Part shown: in pieces, positions 24,297 to 31,851 of the stretch
How the letters are laid out: each line of letters starts with the position of its first letter
How positions within the stretch are numbered: the first letter of the stretch is position 1
From: Streptomyces sp. SID13726
GTDB lineage: Bacteria > Actinomycetota > Actinomycetes > Streptomycetales > Streptomycetaceae
Direction of reading: 5' to 3'
Assembly: GCF_010548375.1 (NCBI RefSeq)
Contig: NZ_JAAGLY010000013.1
Coordinates: 186,001 to 250,000, forward strand
Length of the DNA: 64,000 nt
The notes under the pieces: model-generated
Databases searched by the model: none
What the model saw: only the letters and a program-made list of their open reading frames with translations
What the model was told of the DNA's origin: nothing
Position numbers and translations under genes: made by a program

Positions 24297-24504
24297 CGCT
24301 CTTCACCTCCGGGAAGAACCGCACCATGCGCTGGGGAATCTCGATCACATCCTCGTGGTCCGGAAGGTCCAGCTGGGCGCGCCGGGCCGCGTCGACCACC
24401 TTCCACCCCTGCACCAGGTAGGTGCCCTTCTCGTCGTCGAGGTAGAGGGTGGGTGACTTGCCCTCCGGGCTCTCGGGATCCTGACCGAGTTTGATCAGAG
24501 CCAT
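24277..24504 (-). CDS. 75-residue conserved-type small protein, first gene of the XRE/DUF6879 operon
   Basis: This small soluble protein contains SPTLYLDDEKGTYLVQGW near the middle and VIEIPQRMVRFFPEV near the end. The ATG at 24504 follows GGGAGG by 6 nt. Its stop lies inside the DUF6879 gene. It is promoter-proximal in a three-gene operon with a helix-turn-helix regulator. The context suggests a regulatory or antitoxin-like partner, but I cannot name a domain. Confidence 0.8.
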   Translation of the reverse strand: MALIKLGQDPESPEGKSPTLYLDDEKGTYLVQGWKVVDAARRAQLDLPDHEDVIEIPQRMVRFFPEVKSGGGADS

Positions 24505-24807
24505 TGCTGCCTCCCGCTTGTCGGGCCTGTGCTCGATCTTGTGCCCGGCTCCAGGCCAGGGGCCAGGAACTTGCGAGAACTTGCGCGCGGACCGATCTCC
24601 CGCCCTCGTACTCAGTGCCCCGCGTCCGCCGTGTGTGAGAGAAAGACCGTCCAGGTGGTGGGTTCAAGGGTGGGGTGAGGGCCGCTGGGGTTCGGGCCCG
24701 TGTCGACCGCCGGGGTGGCTGGTCCCTCGCGGACGGTTCGTTCGGCCGCCGTGCCGGAATGCTGCTCTGGTTCGCGACGGGCGGATGAGAGCACTGCCCG
24801 AGGGGAC
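24505..24807. other. Upstream region of the accessory operon
   Basis: This 303-bp region holds the CTTGCG operator pair near 24570. Its right part, toward the thioesterase stop, has no coding bias that I trust and no strong hairpin. The divergent layout means it carries only the accessory operon's promoter. Confidence 0.5.
24569..24585 (-). promoter_or_regulatory. CTTGCG-N4-CTTGCG operator upstream of the accessory operon
   Basis: ACTTGCG is repeated exactly 10 bp apart (24569-24575 and 24579-24585), with GA before each copy. It lies 65 bp upstream of the first gene of the XRE operon. One-turn spacing suits a dimeric helix-turn-helix protein, probably the operon's own regulator. Confidence 0.55.
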
Positions 24808-25386
24808 TCAGTCCTCGAACCCCTCCGCCGCCCGCTTCTCCCGCAGCTCCATGATCGCCCGCCGGCGCGCCAGCCGGTGCGTGCGGCGGATCTGGGCCTC
24901 CTGGTAGCGCCGCTCGTCCTTCTCCGTCTCCGGCAGGACCGGCGGGACCCGGCGTGGCTTGCCGTCGGCGTCCACCGCCGCGAACACCAGGTAGGCCGAG
25001 CCCACCTGTGTCGCGGGCGTCGATTCGTTCCAGCGCTCGGCGAGGACCCGCACCCCGACCTCCATCGAGGTCCGGCCGGTCCAGTTGACCTGGGCCTTCA
25101 CATGGACCAGGTCGCCCACCCGGACCGGCTCCAGGAACGCCATCTCGTCCATGGAGGCGGTGACGGCGGGCCCGCCGCTGTGCCGGCCGGCCACCGCGCC
25201 CGCCGCGTCGTCCACCAGCTTCATGATCACGCCGCCGTGCACGGTGCCGAGGAGGTTGGTGTCGGCCTGGGTCATGATGTGGCTCAGCGTGGTGCGGGAC
25301 GCGGAGGTGGGCTTGCCCGGGATCTCCGGAGTGCCCGGTTGCGAGCGTTCCGACGTGCCTTCCGGGGCCGTGGCCTGGTCTGTCAT
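24808..25386 (-). CDS. Hotdog-fold acyl-CoA thioesterase
   Basis: The 192-residue protein has a single hotdog domain of the YciA/cytosolic acyl-CoA hydrolase type. The signature is LGTVHGGVIMKLVDDAAGAVA, whose conserved Asn-to-Asp region includes ADTNLLG. The C-terminal 40 residues are basic and helical (ARRRAIMELREKRA). It hydrolyses acyl-CoA thioesters in the cytosol. The ATG at 25386 follows GGAGG; the upstream frame to 25539 is rejected. It is divergent from the first LCP gene. Confidence 0.9.
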   Translation of the reverse strand: MTDQATAPEGTSERSQPGTPEIPGKPTSASRTTLSHIMTQADTNLLGTVHGGVIMKLVDDAAGAVAGRHSGGPAVTASMDEMAFLEPVRVGDLVHVKAQVNWTGRTSMEVGVRVLAERWNESTPATQVGSAYLVFAAVDADGKPRRVPPVLPETEKDERRYQEAQIRRTHRLARRRAIMELREKRAAEGFED

Positions 25387-25504
25387 GGCCTCCACCTTAT
25401 GCCTGATGACAATCCGGGAATTTGTGTCAGCTTGGCAACAGCGCTGCCCTGATTTTCCGACGACCCTTGTATAGGGCACAGCAGGTACCTGCACACTGGG
25501 CCCC

Positions 25505-26779
25505 ATGAACGATTGGCCCGAGGGATGGTCCGGCGACAACCGCGCCGACCGGTACGGACGCGGCAGCGCGAGCGCACAGCCCGAGAGCGCCCGCGTGATG
25601 CGGCAGGTCCGCCGCGGTCAGGCACCGCCGTACGGCGGCGGCGTGCCCCCGCAGCAGCAGTCGTACGTCAACGGCCAGGGCCATGGTGACTACGACGGCT
25701 ACGACAGCGGCTACAACACCGGGCAGGTCTACGGCAGCCCCGGCGGCGGCGACCAGGGGGGACCCGGTGATCCGGTCCGCAGCCGGGGTCCGCGTCCCGC
25801 GCCGAACTGGCGCAAGCGGATCAAGTGGACCGCGATCGTCGTGATCACCGGGCTGGTCGTGACGACCGTCGGCACCTACTTCTGGGCCGATTCCAAGCTC
25901 AACCGCGAGGTCGACCTCTCCAAGGTCATCGACCGGCCCGAGCAGGGCGACGGCACCAACTACCTCATCGTCGGCTCCGACAGCCGCGCCGGGCTCTCCT
26001 CCGAGCAGAAGAAGCAGCTGCACACCGGCTCCGCCGAGGGCAAGCGCACCGACTCGATGATGATCCTGCACGTCGGCGGCAACGGCGACACCCTCGTCTC
26101 GCTGCCTCGTGACTCGGACGTGGAGATCCCGACCTTCGTGGGCTCCGAGTCCGGCAAGACCTACAAGGGCACCGGCCGGCACGTGAAGCTGAACGCCGCG
26201 TACGCCGAGGACGGGCCCGAACTGCTGGTGCGGACCGTCGAGTTCAACACCGGGCTGCGCATCGACCACTACGTCGAGATCGGCTTCGCGGGCTTCGCGA
26301 GCATCGTGGACGCGGTCGGCGGTGTCGAGATCGACATCGACAAGGGGTTCAAGGACAAGTACTCCGGCGCCGACTTCAAGGCGGGCAAGCAGACCCTCAA
26401 CGGCGACCAGGCGCTCGCCTTCGTCCGTACCCGGCACGCGTTCGCCGCGTCCGACCTTCAGCGCACCAAGAACCAGCAGAAGTTCCTCGCGGCCCTCGCC
26501 CACCAGGTGGCCACCCCCGGCACGATCCTGAACCCCTTCAAGCTCTACCCGACGCTCGGCGCCGGCCTGGACTCGCTCATCGTCGACAAGGACATGGGCC
26601 TGTACGACCTGGGCTCCATGTTCTTCGCGATGAAGGGCGTCAACGGCGGCGACGGCACCTCGCTGAACATGCCGATCTCCGGGTCCAGCGGCGGCAACCT
26701 CGTCTGGGACAAGGCGAAGGTGAAGCAGCTGGTGCAGGAGCTGAACAACGACGAGAAGGTCACGGTCTCGGGCAACTGA
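25505..26779 (+). CDS. LytR-CpsA-Psr (LCP) protein with Tyr/Gln/Gly-rich cytosolic tail
   Basis: The 424-residue protein has a cytosolic N-terminus rich in Tyr, Gly and Gln (about residues 40-80) and one transmembrane helix at about 109-127. The extracellular LCP domain has NYLIVGSDSRAG, SLPRDSDVEIP, KLNAAYAEDGP, GGVEIDID and DQALAFVRTRH. LCP enzymes transfer polyprenyl-linked glycopolymers to peptidoglycan. It lacks a LytR_C domain. It is the only one of the seven LCP proteins here without any cysteine. No clear Shine-Dalgarno sequence precedes the ATG. Confidence 0.92.
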   Translation: MNDWPEGWSGDNRADRYGRGSASAQPESARVMRQVRRGQAPPYGGGVPPQQQSYVNGQGHGDYDGYDSGYNTGQVYGSPGGGDQGGPGDPVRSRGPRPAPNWRKRIKWTAIVVITGLVVTTVGTYFWADSKLNREVDLSKVIDRPEQGDGTNYLIVGSDSRAGLSSEQKKQLHTGSAEGKRTDSMMILHVGGNGDTLVSLPRDSDVEIPTFVGSESGKTYKGTGRHVKLNAAYAEDGPELLVRTVEFNTGLRIDHYVEIGFAGFASIVDAVGGVEIDIDKGFKDKYSGADFKAGKQTLNGDQALAFVRTRHAFAASDLQRTKNQQKFLAALAHQVATPGTILNPFKLYPTLGAGLDSLIVDKDMGLYDLGSMFFAMKGVNGGDGTSLNMPISGSSGGNLVWDKAKVKQLVQELNNDEKVTVSGN

Positions 26780-26792
26780 GAGCGGCGGACGT

Positions 26793-26825
26793 GAGAAGGG
26801 CCGGTCCGGTGGACCGGCCCTTCTC
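26793..26825 (+). terminator. Intrinsic terminator, 15-bp stem
   Basis: A perfect stem GAGAAGGGCCGGTCC with a 3-nt loop starts 13 nt after the LCP stop. It separates convergent genes. Confidence 0.88.
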
Positions 26826-26849
26826 GTGCGCCGGCGGGCGGCGGGGGTC

Positions 26850-27212
26850 TCACATCGCCATGCCCGCCGTCGTCCGGCAGGTCTCCGCACAGCGGCGACA
26901 CGCCTCCGCGCAGCGCATCAGCTGGGGATCGTCCGGCATGGACATGCACGCCTCGGCGCACATCTCGCAGGCCTTGGCGCACATCGCGCACATCTCCGCC
27001 GACAGGGGCGAGCGGCGCATCATCATGTCCGCGCACATCCGGGTCAGGTCCGCGCAGTCCATGAGCGCGCGCATGACCCTCATCTGCGCCTGCCCGCCCA
27101 TCTGCATGACGGAGCTCATGGTCTCCTCGCACACGCTGTGGCAGTCCATGCACGCCGCCACGCAGTCCTGCGTCTCCTTGCTCATCGCGGACATGCTCTC
27201 GGCCTGGGTCAT
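26850..27212 (-). CDS. Cys-rich four-helix-bundle copper-storage-type protein
   Basis: The 120-residue protein has 15 cysteines in helical CxxxC and CxxC patterns (DCVAACMDCHSVC; MCAMCAKACEMCAEAC; RCAEACRRCAETC), plus many Met residues. This is the pattern of Csp copper-storage proteins (DUF326 type), which pack Cu(I) in a four-helix bundle. No signal peptide is seen, so it resembles the cytosolic Csp3 class. The ATG at 27212 follows AGGAGGAG. It stands alone between LCP genes with no recognised copper regulator beside it. Confidence 0.88.
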   Translation of the reverse strand: MTQAESMSAMSKETQDCVAACMDCHSVCEETMSSVMQMGGQAQMRVMRALMDCADLTRMCADMMMRRSPLSAEMCAMCAKACEMCAEACMSMPDDPQLMRCAEACRRCAETCRTTAGMAM

Positions 27213-27489
27213 GGCTCCTCCTGAGGGACGCGGGAGCCCGGGGCGGGCCCCGTCGCCTTCCGTCCTACGCCCGTCCGGCCCCGTCCGCCACGGGGCTGAC
27301 ACACATCGGGCGGAACCCGGCCGGAGCCTGGCTCAGCCTGGCTTCTCCCCACACCGGCGCCGAGCCGGCCCCCGCTCCGCTCGGCCCCGGTCCGTCAGCT
27401 CCTGGGCGCGGACAAACAGGAGCCGGCCGGCGACGCGGAGGGCGGCCGGCACAACCGCCGCCCGGCCGACCCCGGTCACCCGGTCCCCG

Positions 27490-28950
27490 CTACGCGCACC
27501 CCACCTCGTCCCCCGTGACCACCCCGGACTCCCCCTGGCTCTCGTCCTCGGCGCGTACCTTGCGGACCTTCTCGAAGTCCGTGCCCGCGATCACCTTCAG
27601 TACGGCGCCCTGGCCCTTGACGGCCCGCAGCTCGCTCCCGGGCAGGGCCGCCGCCAGTGAGCGGGCCGAGCGGTCCCAGCGGGGGTCGTAGGAGACGACC
27701 GTGCGTGTGACCGTGTGCTCGGTGGAGGTCGCCGGGTTGCCCGTCGTGCGGAATCCCGTGGACGCCAGCGCCGCGTCCACGCGCTTGCCGAGCCCGCCGG
27801 TCGCCGTGCCGTTCTCGACCTGGACGCGGATCTGCTGCGGGGCCACGGGGACGAGCAGCGCCTTGCTCTGCACCTTGTGCGCGGCCAGCGGCTGGTCCTC
27901 GCGCAGGGCCCCGAACAGCCGCGAGGACTTCACCGGGTCCCACTTCAGGGTCGAGCCGACGCCCTTGACGACGTATCCCATCTGACCGATCGGCACGGTC
28001 GTGAACTCCGACGACGAGGGGGAGAAGTTGCGCATCGCGCGGCCCAGGTCGAGCAGCTCGTCCGTGCCGAAGCCCTTGTCGGCGCGTACGGAGCCGAGGA
28101 CGGCCCGGGTCACGTCGCGGAACTTCATGGGGTTCAGGAGGATGCCGGACGAGGTCGCCCGGTCGATCAGGGCCGCGAGGAACCGTTGCTGCCGCTTCAT
28201 CCGGCCGAGGTCGGAGGACCCGTCGGCGTGCCGGGAGCGGACGTACTGGAGGGCCTGGCCGCCCATCAGCAGGTGGCGTCCCGCGGCCAGGTCGAGACCG
28301 GTGTAGGAGTCCTTCAGCGGGTCGGCGTTGCAGATCTCCACCCCGCCGAGGACGTCCACCGTCTTCATGAAGCTGGTGAAGTCGACCTCCAGATAGTGGT
28401 CGATCTTGACGTGGGTCATGGCCTCCACGGTCCTGACCGTCAGCTGCGGACCGCCCTCCGCGTACGCCGCGTTGATCTTGATGGGGTGTCCGTGGTGCCG
28501 TTCCCCCGTGGTCTCGTCGACGTGCGCGGGAGTCATCGCGTACGAGTCGCGCGGCAGGCTCACCACGCTGGCCCGCTCCCGGTCCTCCGAGATGTGCACG
28601 ATCATGATCGTGTCGGTGCAGTGGCAGGGCGCCCCGCCGAGCCGGTACTTCTGCCGCTCTGCCTCGGTGATCTTGTCGCGGCCGTCGGTGCCGACCAGCA
28701 GGACGTTCATGCCGTGCCCGGCGCGCGGCCGGTTCTTCATGTCCTTGAACGGGTCCACGCGCGCGATGTCCGCGTCGAGGCTGGTCACCACCGCGTGCCC
28801 GATCCCGGCGGAGGCGAGCACCACCACGGACAGGGTGGTCGCCGCCCGCATGGCCCAGCGCGGGCGCTTGCGTCGTACGGGTGGCCGGGAGGGCCTGCGC
28901 TGCGGTGGGCGGGGGCGGGGGGCGGAGGATCTGGGCGGCGTGGCGGGCAT
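27490..28950 (-). CDS. LCP protein with LytR_C domain
   Basis: The 486-residue protein has a basic Pro-rich cytosolic tail and a transmembrane helix at about 35-56. The LCP domain has VLLVGTDGRD, SLPRDSYAM, KINAAYAEGGP, LGGVEIC and QALQYVRSRHADG. A C-terminal LytR_C domain begins near IRVQVENGTATGG. Four cysteines are present (CHC, EIC and the penultimate residue). The ATG at 28950 follows GGAGG by 8 nt; longer upstream frames are rejected. It is divergent from the glycosyltransferase gene, 130 bp away. Confidence 0.9.
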   Translation of the reverse strand: MPATPPRSSAPRPRPPQRRPSRPPVRRKRPRWAMRAATTLSVVVLASAGIGHAVVTSLDADIARVDPFKDMKNRPRAGHGMNVLLVGTDGRDKITEAERQKYRLGGAPCHCTDTIMIVHISEDRERASVVSLPRDSYAMTPAHVDETTGERHHGHPIKINAAYAEGGPQLTVRTVEAMTHVKIDHYLEVDFTSFMKTVDVLGGVEICNADPLKDSYTGLDLAAGRHLLMGGQALQYVRSRHADGSSDLGRMKRQQRFLAALIDRATSSGILLNPMKFRDVTRAVLGSVRADKGFGTDELLDLGRAMRNFSPSSSEFTTVPIGQMGYVVKGVGSTLKWDPVKSSRLFGALREDQPLAAHKVQSKALLVPVAPQQIRVQVENGTATGGLGKRVDAALASTGFRTTGNPATSTEHTVTRTVVSYDPRWDRSARSLAAALPGSELRAVKGQGAVLKVIAGTDFEKVRKVRAEDESQGESGVVTGDEVGCA

Positions 28951-29080
28951 GGGGGACACCTCCGCGAGAACAGCCGAACGAGGGATCCTGAGCACCGTAG
29001 GCCCATACGATCTGCCGCCCGGTGCACCGCCCCCGGCGGCGCGCAACGCTGTCCCCCGTTCGCGGTAACGTGAGCCCCCT

Positions 29081-30109
29081 ATGAACGCCAAGCCCGACGT
29101 GCAGCTCCCCGCCGTGTCCGTGATCATGCCCGTCCTCGACGAGGAGCGGCATCTGCGCGGAGCCGTCCAAGCGATCCTCGCGCAGGAGTACGCCGGCGAG
29201 ATGGAGGTCGTGATCGCCCTCGGTCCGTCCAAGGACCGTACGGACGAGATCGCCGCCGAGCTCGTGAGCGAAGACCCGCGCGTCCACACCGTCCCGAACC
29301 CCACCGGCCGCACCCCCGCCGCCCTCAACGCCGCGATCAAGGCCTCCCGCCACCCGATCGTCGTCCGCGTCGACGGGCACGGCATCCTCTCGCCGAACTA
29401 CATCGCCACCGCCGTACGGCTCCTGGAGGAGACCGGCGCGCAGAACGTCGGCGGGATCATGCACGCCGAGGGCGAGAACGACTGGGAGCACGCGGTCGCC
29501 GCCGCCATGACCTCGAAGATCGGCGTGGGCAACGCGGCCTTCCACACCGGGGGAGCGGCCCAGCAGGCCGAGACCGTCTACCTCGGTGTCTTCCGGCGCG
29601 AGGCCCTGGAGCAACAGGGCGGCTACAACGAGGAGTTCATCCGCGCCCAGGACTGGGAGCTGAACTTCCGCATCCGTGAGGCGGGCGGGCTGATCTGGTT
29701 CTCGCCGGAGCTGAAGGTGTCGTACCGCCCGAGGCCGTCGGTGAAGGCCCTCGCCAAGCAGTACAAGGACTACGGCCGCTGGCGGCACGTCGTCGCCCGC
29801 TACCACGAGGGCTCCATCAACCTGCGCTACCTCGCCCCGCCGACCGCGGTGTGCGCCATCGCGGCCGGCATCGTGGTCGGCGCCGCGCTGACCCCGCTCG
29901 GCTTCGTGATCCCGGGCGGGTACCTCGCGGCGATCGTGCTGGGCTCGCTGCCCGCCGGCAAGGGGCTGCCGCTGAAGGCCCGCCTCCAGATCCCCGTGGC
30001 GCTCGCCACCATGCACATGTCGTGGGGCTACGGCTTTCTGACCAGCCCCCGTTCACTGGCGAAGCGGGTCATCGCCTCGCGGCGCCCGGCGGTGCTGAGC
30101 GAGGCGTGA
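29081..30109 (+). CDS. Family 2 glycosyltransferase, membrane-associated
   Basis: The 342-residue protein has a GT-A domain: VSVIMPVLDEERHL at the start, VRVDGHGIL in the DxD position, and RAQDWELNFRIREAGG. One or two transmembrane helices follow near residues 245-295 (AAGIVVGAALTPLGF). It probably transfers a sugar to a lipid or glycan acceptor on the cytosolic face. The ATG at 29081 has no Shine-Dalgarno; TAACGT 9 nt upstream suggests a nearly leaderless mRNA. It sits among LCP genes, consistent with wall glycopolymer synthesis. Confidence 0.9.
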   Translation: MNAKPDVQLPAVSVIMPVLDEERHLRGAVQAILAQEYAGEMEVVIALGPSKDRTDEIAAELVSEDPRVHTVPNPTGRTPAALNAAIKASRHPIVVRVDGHGILSPNYIATAVRLLEETGAQNVGGIMHAEGENDWEHAVAAAMTSKIGVGNAAFHTGGAAQQAETVYLGVFRREALEQQGGYNEEFIRAQDWELNFRIREAGGLIWFSPELKVSYRPRPSVKALAKQYKDYGRWRHVVARYHEGSINLRYLAPPTAVCAIAAGIVVGAALTPLGFVIPGGYLAAIVLGSLPAGKGLPLKARLQIPVALATMHMSWGYGFLTSPRSLAKRVIASRRPAVLSEA

Positions 30110-30115
30110 GTCAGC

Positions 30116-31678
30116 TCACCAGGTGAACCCCGGGTTCACGTGCATACAGGCCGACTCGTCCGCCCCGTTGAGGGCTTCAGCCGTCTTCGGGGTGGTGTCG
30201 TCCTGCTTGGCCGCCTTGTACGCCGTACCCTCGCGCCAGTCGGCGCCCACGACGAGCGTGACCCCTGAGACATCGGTCGACTTCTTCACCGAACTCGTGG
30301 GAATCCCCAGGGACTTGGCGACCGCGAGGGCATCCGACTCCAGCTCCGCGCTCGGGTAGCGGACGAGCGTCTTCGCCTCGCTGAGGGACGCGGAGCGGTC
30401 GGAGGACGCCTTGGTGTAGCCCTTCTCCACCAGGAGCCCGGCGACCGTGCTCGCGCGGCCGCTCGCCGCGGCCAGGGTGTCGGTGCGGGTGCCGTTCTGG
30501 ACCAGGACCCCGATCTCGTCCTTGTCCTCGGCGGCGGCGGGGGTGGCGGACGCCTCCGCGGTCTTCTGCGCGGTCGCCTTCTTCGCGTCCTTGCCGTCCA
30601 GCGCGATGTCCTCGCGCACCAGCCGGAACAGCTGCTCGGCGTCCTCGGTGGGCTCCACGCGGGCGCCGACGTAGCGGTTCGGCATGGTCGTCATCGTGAT
30701 GCGGGACGGCTCGACCTTGCGCAGCTCGTTGCTGAGGTCGTAGAGCTTCTTGACGGTGCCGAGCCCCGAGTCGACGGTGATGGCCCTCGTGGCCTGCTCG
30801 GCGAGCTTGCGCAGCTTGTTCGGGCTGGAGAGGGTGGCGTTCTCGCGCAGCTCGCGGACCATCGAGTTCATGTACATGTGCTGGGCCTTGGCCCGGGCGA
30901 GGTCGCTGCCGTCCTCGAAGCCGTAGCGGGTGCGCAGCCACTGGAGCGCCTGCACGCCCTTGACCGGGTGCGTGCCCTTCTCCAGCTTCAGCCCCGAGCC
31001 GTGCCCCTGGCTGTCGCGCGAGTGGATGTTGGCGTCCACGCAGACCGGGACCCCGCCGATGGCGTCCGCCATGGAGACCACGCCCGAGAAGTCGACCATC
31101 ATGAAGTGGTCGATGCGGATGCCGGTCAGCTCCTGCCAGGTGGCCACCGTGCAGCCGGGACCGCCGTGGCCGAGGCTCTGGTTGGTCATCACCCGGCCCT
31201 CGCTGGCCGCGTACACCTTGCCGTCGTCCGGGTCGGTGCACTTGGGGATCTTGACGAGGGTGTCGCGGGGCATGCTCACGACCGACAGGTTGGAGCGGTC
31301 GGCGGACAGGTGCAGCAGCATCTGCACATCCGCGAGCGGAGTGGAGCCGAAGGTCTCCCGGGCGCCGCCGAGTTCCTGGTTCTCCTTGCTGTCCCGCGCG
31401 TCCGAGCCGATGACCAGGATGTTCAGCGGGGTCTGCCCGGCCGCGTTCGGTGTCGGCCCGGCGACCTTGTTGTCGCCCAGGTTCAGGTCGTCCTGCTCGA
31501 TGTTGGCGTTCAGGTGCCGGTAGTAGAGGTAGCCGGTCCCGGCCACCGCGAGTATCAGCACCGTGAGCGTGGCCGCGGACCATCTCAGCACCCGGTGCTT
31601 GCGCGGTGCCCGAGTGCTGCCCCCACCGTCCCCCGCGGTGTCCGGCGCGACGTCCTGCACCCTGTATTGCGTTGTCAA
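30116..31678 (-). CDS. LCP protein with LytR_C domain, second gene of duplicated pair B
   Basis: The 520-residue protein has a transmembrane helix at about 32-52. The LCP domain shows LNILVIGSDARD, SMPRDTLVKIP, WQELTGIRIDHFMMVDFSG and LQWLRTRYG. An Ala/Lys-rich linker leads to a LytR_C domain (IGVLVQNGTRTD). The end is CMHVNPGFTW. It is a close paralogue of the protein at 33797-35416. The TTG at 31678 is chosen because GGGAGG lies upstream and the paralogue aligns from there. Four cysteines match the paralogues. Confidence 0.88.
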   Translation of the reverse strand: MTTQYRVQDVAPDTAGDGGGSTRAPRKHRVLRWSAATLTVLILAVAGTGYLYYRHLNANIEQDDLNLGDNKVAGPTPNAAGQTPLNILVIGSDARDSKENQELGGARETFGSTPLADVQMLLHLSADRSNLSVVSMPRDTLVKIPKCTDPDDGKVYAASEGRVMTNQSLGHGGPGCTVATWQELTGIRIDHFMMVDFSGVVSMADAIGGVPVCVDANIHSRDSQGHGSGLKLEKGTHPVKGVQALQWLRTRYGFEDGSDLARAKAQHMYMNSMVRELRENATLSSPNKLRKLAEQATRAITVDSGLGTVKKLYDLSNELRKVEPSRITMTTMPNRYVGARVEPTEDAEQLFRLVREDIALDGKDAKKATAQKTAEASATPAAAEDKDEIGVLVQNGTRTDTLAAASGRASTVAGLLVEKGYTKASSDRSASLSEAKTLVRYPSAELESDALAVAKSLGIPTSSVKKSTDVSGVTLVVGADWREGTAYKAAKQDDTTPKTAEALNGADESACMHVNPGFTW

Positions 31679-31724
31679 CGTTCCCGTCCTCCCACCCCAC
31701 CCACCCGGACCCGCACGCCATGCA

Positions 31725-31763
31725 GCGGGCCCGCCGCACGTCTTAGACATACGACGGGCCCGC
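31725..31763 (-). terminator. 17-bp hairpin between LCP pair-B genes (attenuator/terminator)
   Basis: In minus-strand sense a 17-bp stem (five G-U pairs if RNA) closes a CUAAG loop, 47 nt before the downstream LCP start. It is homologous to the hairpin at 35456-35487, with compensating changes in the arms. There is no T-tract, so read-through to the downstream gene is plausible. Confidence 0.6.
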
Positions 31764-31851
31764 GAGGTTGCCCCATGAACCTGTGCGAGACCTGGGAGTT
31801 GCCGTTCGTGTCAGCCCGGCACCGAGAGGCGGCCCGGCCCCGCCGTACCCC

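Noticed and set aside
21737..24807. Possible integrative element or prophage remnant between the acyl-CoA dehydrogenase and the thioesterase
   Set aside because: The gene content looks accessory, but I found no integrase, no tRNA and no flanking direct repeats that would mark attachment sites.
27476..30016. An 846-codon minus-strand frame crossing the LCP gene at 27490 and the glycosyltransferase
   Set aside because: The product is Arg/Gly-rich nonsense spanning two real genes in other frames; no domain is seen.
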